From: Natronococcus sp. AD-5
Lineage (GTDB): Archaea; Halobacteriota; Halobacteria; Halobacteriales; Natrialbaceae
Assembly (NCBI RefSeq): GCF_030734285.1
Contig: NZ_CP132294.1
Span: 2,914,001-2,978,000 of the forward strand
Length of the DNA stretch: 64,000 bases
Direction: 5' to 3'
Shown here in pieces: positions 60,765-64,000 of the stretch. The notes beneath the pieces are model-generated. The model saw only the letters and a list, made by a program, of their open reading frames with translations. It ran no database searches and was not told the origin of the DNA. Positions within the stretch are counted from its first letter, which is position 1. Each line of letters starts with the position of its first letter. Both the position numbers and the translations under genes were made by a program.

Positions 60765-62119
60765 CTACTCGAGATCGACGTCCGTACCCGGGTGTATCTC
60801 CTCCCAGTCGGCGGGCAGGACGGGCCCTTCGAGCAGCGGGTCGTCGGTTGCCTCCATCCACTCGAGTAACTCCTCGCGGAGCCGGTCGCGAACGTCGGCG
60901 TACTCGGGATCGTCCGCGAGGTTCGCCCGCTCGAGCGGGTCGTTCTCGAGATCGTACAGTTCGACGTACGATCGTTGCTCGCAGTAGTACTCCTCGCGAA
61001 CTTCGCGCCCGGCGGCGCTCTCGTAGATGTCCCGCGTCAGATAGACCTCGGGCAGGTGCCAGAAGTTTCGGACGTACTTCCAGCGGTCGGTCCGGATCGC
61101 CCGGATCGGGTTGTACCGGTCGTGCCAGGTCATGCCGGCGAAGATGCGGTCGCGAGGGGTGTACTCGTCGCGGCCCCCGTCGCCGGTCAGCAGCGGTTCG
61201 AAACTCCGGCCGGCGATGTCGTCCGGGACCGGCGCATCGGCGAACTCGAGGAGCGTCGGAAAGACGTCGACGTTGCTCACCAGGTCGTCGACGACGCGGC
61301 CCTCCTCGAGGACGCCCGGATACCGCATCAGCAGGGCGGCCTCGATGCCGGGGTCGAAGCAGCAGCCCTTCGCCCGGGGGAACGATAGCCCGTGTTCGGT
61401 CGTGAAGACGACGAGGGTGTCGTCGGCGAGGCCGGCGCTCTCGAGGGCGTCCAGGATCGTGCCGACCCCGTCGTCGAGCGCGCCGAGCATCCCCCGAACC
61501 CCGGCGATGTCGGACCGAATGCCCGGCCGATCGGGGAGGAACGCGAGGGGTTCGACCTCGTCCGGGAGCGACGCGTCGTATCGTTCGCCCGCGAAGTCGA
61601 AGCCGTTCTCGCCTCGACCCGGTGGAGTTCGAAGAACCCGACCGAAGCGAAGAAGGGATCGCCGTGGTCCGCCGTCGAGAGCATCGCGGCGACCTCCTCG
61701 GCCACGTCTCGAGCGCGGGCCGTCTCGTGGACCGACGGCGGCGCGTCAGCCGTCAGGGGCGTCTCGGCGTGGATCCGGTCGTATCCCAGTCGATCGGGGT
61801 GCTTCGTGACGTGCTGGAGGCCGAAGAGGTGCGTTTCGTAGCCGGCCTCGGACAGATCCACCGGAAGGAGCCGTTCGTCGGGATCGATCTCCCAGTTCGC
61901 GTGAGCGAGCCCGAGCATCCCGTTCTGGTGAGGATGGCGACCGGTCACGAGACTTGAGCGGCTCGGCGAACACTGGGGTGCCGTGGCGAAGTGGTGATCG
62001 AAGCGAACGCCGTCGGCGGCGAGTTCGTCGACTCGAGGCGTCTCGACGGCCGCGCCGTAACAGCCCAGGTACTTCCCCAGATCGTGGCAGTGGATCAAGA
62101 CGATATTCGGAGACCCCAT
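60765..62119 (-). pseudogene. Sulfatase with a frameshift near 61611
   Basis: The 1,355-nt region encodes a whole sulfatase in two frames. Frame 1 from the ATG at 62119 (MGSPNIVLIHCHDLGKYLGCYG...) reads through CSPSR (the formylglycine-type CxPxR site, in APQCSPSRSSLVTGRHPHQNG) to FFELHRVE. Frame 2 resumes with ENGFDFAGERYDASLPDEV and runs to the stop at 60765 (including FTTEHGLSFPRAKG and WKYVRNFW). One base appears to be missing at 61609-61614. It is either a recent pseudogene or a sequencing error. An intact protein would be ~451 aa and would cleave sulfate esters. Confidence 0.85.
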
Positions 62120-62283
62120 GATCGCGACCTACGAGAACGGGGGGAGTAAGCGTTAGCCAGGAACCCGCGGAGACGTTCGATACGTAGTGCAGTTTGGCGA
62201 TGCCCGACAGTAATAGATCCCGTGAGCACCCTGCATTCTCCGGGCTTGTGACCTTGCCCACGAGAAGCGGAAGTGAGGTAACC

Positions 62284-63771
62284 ATGGACGAACCCAACGG
62301 GAGTGATGATGAGTCACACACCAATGTACGGAACGTCGTCTTTGTCGTCCTCGATACGGCTCGAGCGAACAGCGTTAGTGACGAAACGGCGCCGGCATTG
62401 ACGGCGCTCGCGAACGAGGGAACGGTCTTCGAGAACGCGTTCGCGACCGCGCCGTGGACGTTGCCCTCCCACGCGTCGATATTCACCGGCCTGTATCCTT
62501 CCGAACACGGCGCCCACGGCGGGCACACCTACCTCGACGAGGAACTCCGAACGCTCCCCGAGGCCTTCGCCGACGCGGGCTACGAGACGATCGGCGTCTC
62601 GAACAACACCTGGATCACCGAGGAGTTCGGCTTCGATCGCGGCTTCGACGACCTCCGAAAGGGGTGGCAGTACATCCAGTCCGACGCCGACATGGGCGCG
62701 GTCGTCCGGGGCGAGGACCTGAACGAAAAGCTCCAGGCCACCCGCAACCGACTCTTCGACGGCAATCCGATCGTCAACGCCGCAAACATCCTCTACAGCG
62801 AGGTGTTCCAGCCGGCCGGCGACGACGGGGCCGACCGCTCGACCAGCTGGATCGGCAACTGGCTCGAGAGCCGGACCGACAACCGTCCGTTCTTCCTGTT
62901 CTGTAACTTCATCGAACCCCACGTCGAGTACGATCCGCCGCGAGAGTACGCGGAGCGGTTCCTCCCGGACTGGGCGAGCTACGAGGACGCCACCGCGATC
63001 AGACAGGATCCGCGGGCCTACGACTGCGAGGACTACGACATCACCGAGCGGGAGTTCCGACTCCTCCGCGGCCTCTATCGGGCCGAACTCGCGTACGTCG
63101 ACGACCAGCTCGCGCGGCTCCGGGAGGCGCTCGTGGCGGCCGGCGAGTGGGAGGACACCCTGCTGGTCGTCTGCGGCGATCACGGCGAGAACATCGGCGA
63201 GCACGGCTTTTTCGGCCACCAGTACAACCTCTACGACACGTTGCTCAACGTTCCGCTGGTGCTCCACGGCGGTTCCTTTACCGGCGGCGGGCGACGCCGG
63301 GACCTCGTTCAACTGCTCGACCTCCCCGCGACGCTGCTCGAGACGGTCGGCGTCGACGATCACGACCTGCTCGAGCAGGGCCACAGCCGGTCGTTCCACC
63401 CCGACAGCGCCGTCGGCGGACGTGACGCCGTCTTCGCCGAATACGTCTCGCCGCAGCCCTCGATCGAACGGCTCGAGGCCCGCTTCGGCGAGATTCCGGA
63501 CCGGGTCCGCGCGTTCGATCGTCGCCTCCGGGCCGTCCGCACGACCGAGTACAAGTACGTCCGCGGCGACGACGGGTTCGAGCGACTGCACGACATCGAG
63601 CGCGATCCGGCCGAGCGAAACGACGTTGCGGCCGAGAAACCCGACCGGGTTCGAGCGCTTCGCGGGCAGCTCGAGTCGCAGTTCGAACCGCTCGCGGAGA
63701 GTGACGCGGGCGAGGAGGTCGCCATGCGAGAGGGAACGAAAGAGCGGCTGGCGGACCTCGGCTACCTTTGA
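62284..63771 (+). CDS. Sulfatase-fold phosphohydrolase/transferase-like protein
   Basis: A 495-aa alkaline-phosphatase-superfamily protein starting MDEPNGSDDESHTNVRNVVFVVLDTARANS. The nucleophile region reads TAPWTLPSHASIFTG, with Thr in place of the Cys/Ser of sulfatases. Metal ligands fit VVLDTAR (Asp) and VVCGDHGENIGEHGFFGH (Asp, His). HDIERDPAERND is the usual sulfatase C-terminal block. The Thr nucleophile is typical of phosphoglycerol or phosphoethanolamine transferases and some phosphodiesterases, so sulfatase activity should not be assumed. There is no signal peptide. It is divergent from the frameshifted sulfatase. Confidence 0.88.
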   Translation: MDEPNGSDDESHTNVRNVVFVVLDTARANSVSDETAPALTALANEGTVFENAFATAPWTLPSHASIFTGLYPSEHGAHGGHTYLDEELRTLPEAFADAGYETIGVSNNTWITEEFGFDRGFDDLRKGWQYIQSDADMGAVVRGEDLNEKLQATRNRLFDGNPIVNAANILYSEVFQPAGDDGADRSTSWIGNWLESRTDNRPFFLFCNFIEPHVEYDPPREYAERFLPDWASYEDATAIRQDPRAYDCEDYDITEREFRLLRGLYRAELAYVDDQLARLREALVAAGEWEDTLLVVCGDHGENIGEHGFFGHQYNLYDTLLNVPLVLHGGSFTGGGRRRDLVQLLDLPATLLETVGVDDHDLLEQGHSRSFHPDSAVGGRDAVFAEYVSPQPSIERLEARFGEIPDRVRAFDRRLRAVRTTEYKYVRGDDGFERLHDIERDPAERNDVAAEKPDRVRALRGQLESQFEPLAESDAGEEVAMREGTKERLADLGYL

Positions 63772-63882
63772 GGGGAGGACGCGGCCGATCGCGAGCGATC
63801 GCCGGAGCGCGGTCGCTTCCGGTTGGACCCGCTCCTCCCGGGACGGAGACCGTTATTGTGCTCGATCGTGTAGACGAGAAAC

Positions 63883-64000
63883 GTGACCGTGTCTCGCACA
63901 GAGGACGACCGGTGTCGGCTCTGCGAGTCGGTCCTCTCCGAGACCGCCGTCGGCGCGTCCGGGGACGCGTTCTGCTCGAGCGGCTGTCGAGACGTGTACG
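63883..64000 (+). CDS. Start of a probable metal P-type ATPase (partial)
   Basis: From a GTG the frame reads MTVSRTEDDRCRLCESVLSETAVGASGDAFCSSGCRDVY to the window end. A CRLC pair and a C-x3-C pair (FCSSGC) resemble the N-terminal metal-binding region of haloarchaeal heavy-metal P-type ATPases. A second GTG (63889) is possible. Only 39 codons are visible, so the assignment is tentative. The gap 63772-63882 carries its promoter region (gttattgtg). Confidence 0.5.
   Translation, partial: MTVSRTEDDRCRLCESVLSETAVGASGDAFCSSGCRDVY

Overview
The window is a gene-dense stretch of a haloarchaeal (class Halobacteria) chromosome. The evidence is the high G+C with strong third-position G/C, the very acidic predicted proteins, a complete archaeal A-type ATP synthase operon, a PAN proteasomal ATPase, a UbaA-type E1 enzyme, pyruvoyl arginine decarboxylase, FAU-1, Tfx and TRAM proteins, twin-arginine lipoprotein signals on binding proteins, GTG starts and ATGA/GTGA gene overlaps. 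The many one-domain haloarchaeal hypotheticals suggest a Natrinema/Haloterrigena-like organism, but that placement is inference. No rRNA, tRNA, CRISPR array, intact IS element or integrase was seen.

Layout. 1-6.9 kb: a left-handed beta-helix acyltransferase, an aldo/keto reductase, a possible structured RNA (about 2.4-2.5 kb), FAU-1 with two small genes upstream, a PrsW-type membrane protease and riboflavin synthase. 7-10.2 kb: a looser region of small redox, zinc-ribbon, cold-shock, DUF488 and response-regulator genes, in which four degenerate copies of one intergenic repeat lie behind four consecutive minus-strand genes. 10.3-18.5 kb: an M24-like pseudo-peptidase overlapping a UvrD-type helicase, UbaA, a short-chain dehydrogenase, Tfx, a TRAM protein and an ETF pair. 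18.7-25.6 kb: a binding lipoprotein translationally coupled to a chemoreceptor, a prenyl synthase, a DUF373 membrane protein and a COG2108-like radical SAM protein whose 3' end is duplicated downstream. 26-30 kb: an envelope cluster (lipoprotein, membrane-anchored winged-helix protein, secreted protein, pilin-like protein). 30-38.3 kb: a peptide/nickel-type ABC transporter operon flanked by two copies of a methyltransferase gene, the left copy a fragment. 38.7-49.8 kb: the atpHIKECFAB operon, three unrelated genes, then atpD. 49.8-55.2 kb: DUF5811-like, arginine decarboxylase, PAN and PepF, with an array of perfect short-loop palindromes behind the PAN gene. 55.4-64 kb: an OYE-type oxidoreductase, an M28 peptidase, TruA, a thioredoxin-fold protein, a creatininase-family protein, a frameshifted sulfatase, a second sulfatase-fold enzyme and the start of a probable metal P-type ATPase.

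How they work together. The A-type ATP synthase couples ion flow to ATP. The ETF pair feeds electrons to the respiratory chain. PAN unfolds substrates for the 20S proteasome, and UbaA activates the SAMP modifiers that belong to the same protein-turnover and sulfur-transfer network. The binding lipoprotein and chemoreceptor resemble the BasB-BasT and CosB-CosT pairs of Halobacterium.

The features least explained by ordinary annotation are the GNA-triloop palindrome array (51.7-52.0 kb), the same-orientation 3' repeat family (7.0-9.7 kb), the tandem-hairpin locus at 2.4 kb, and three partial gene duplicates (methyltransferase 5' end, radical SAM 3' end, atpI 3' end) that look like scars of recombination or allele replacement.
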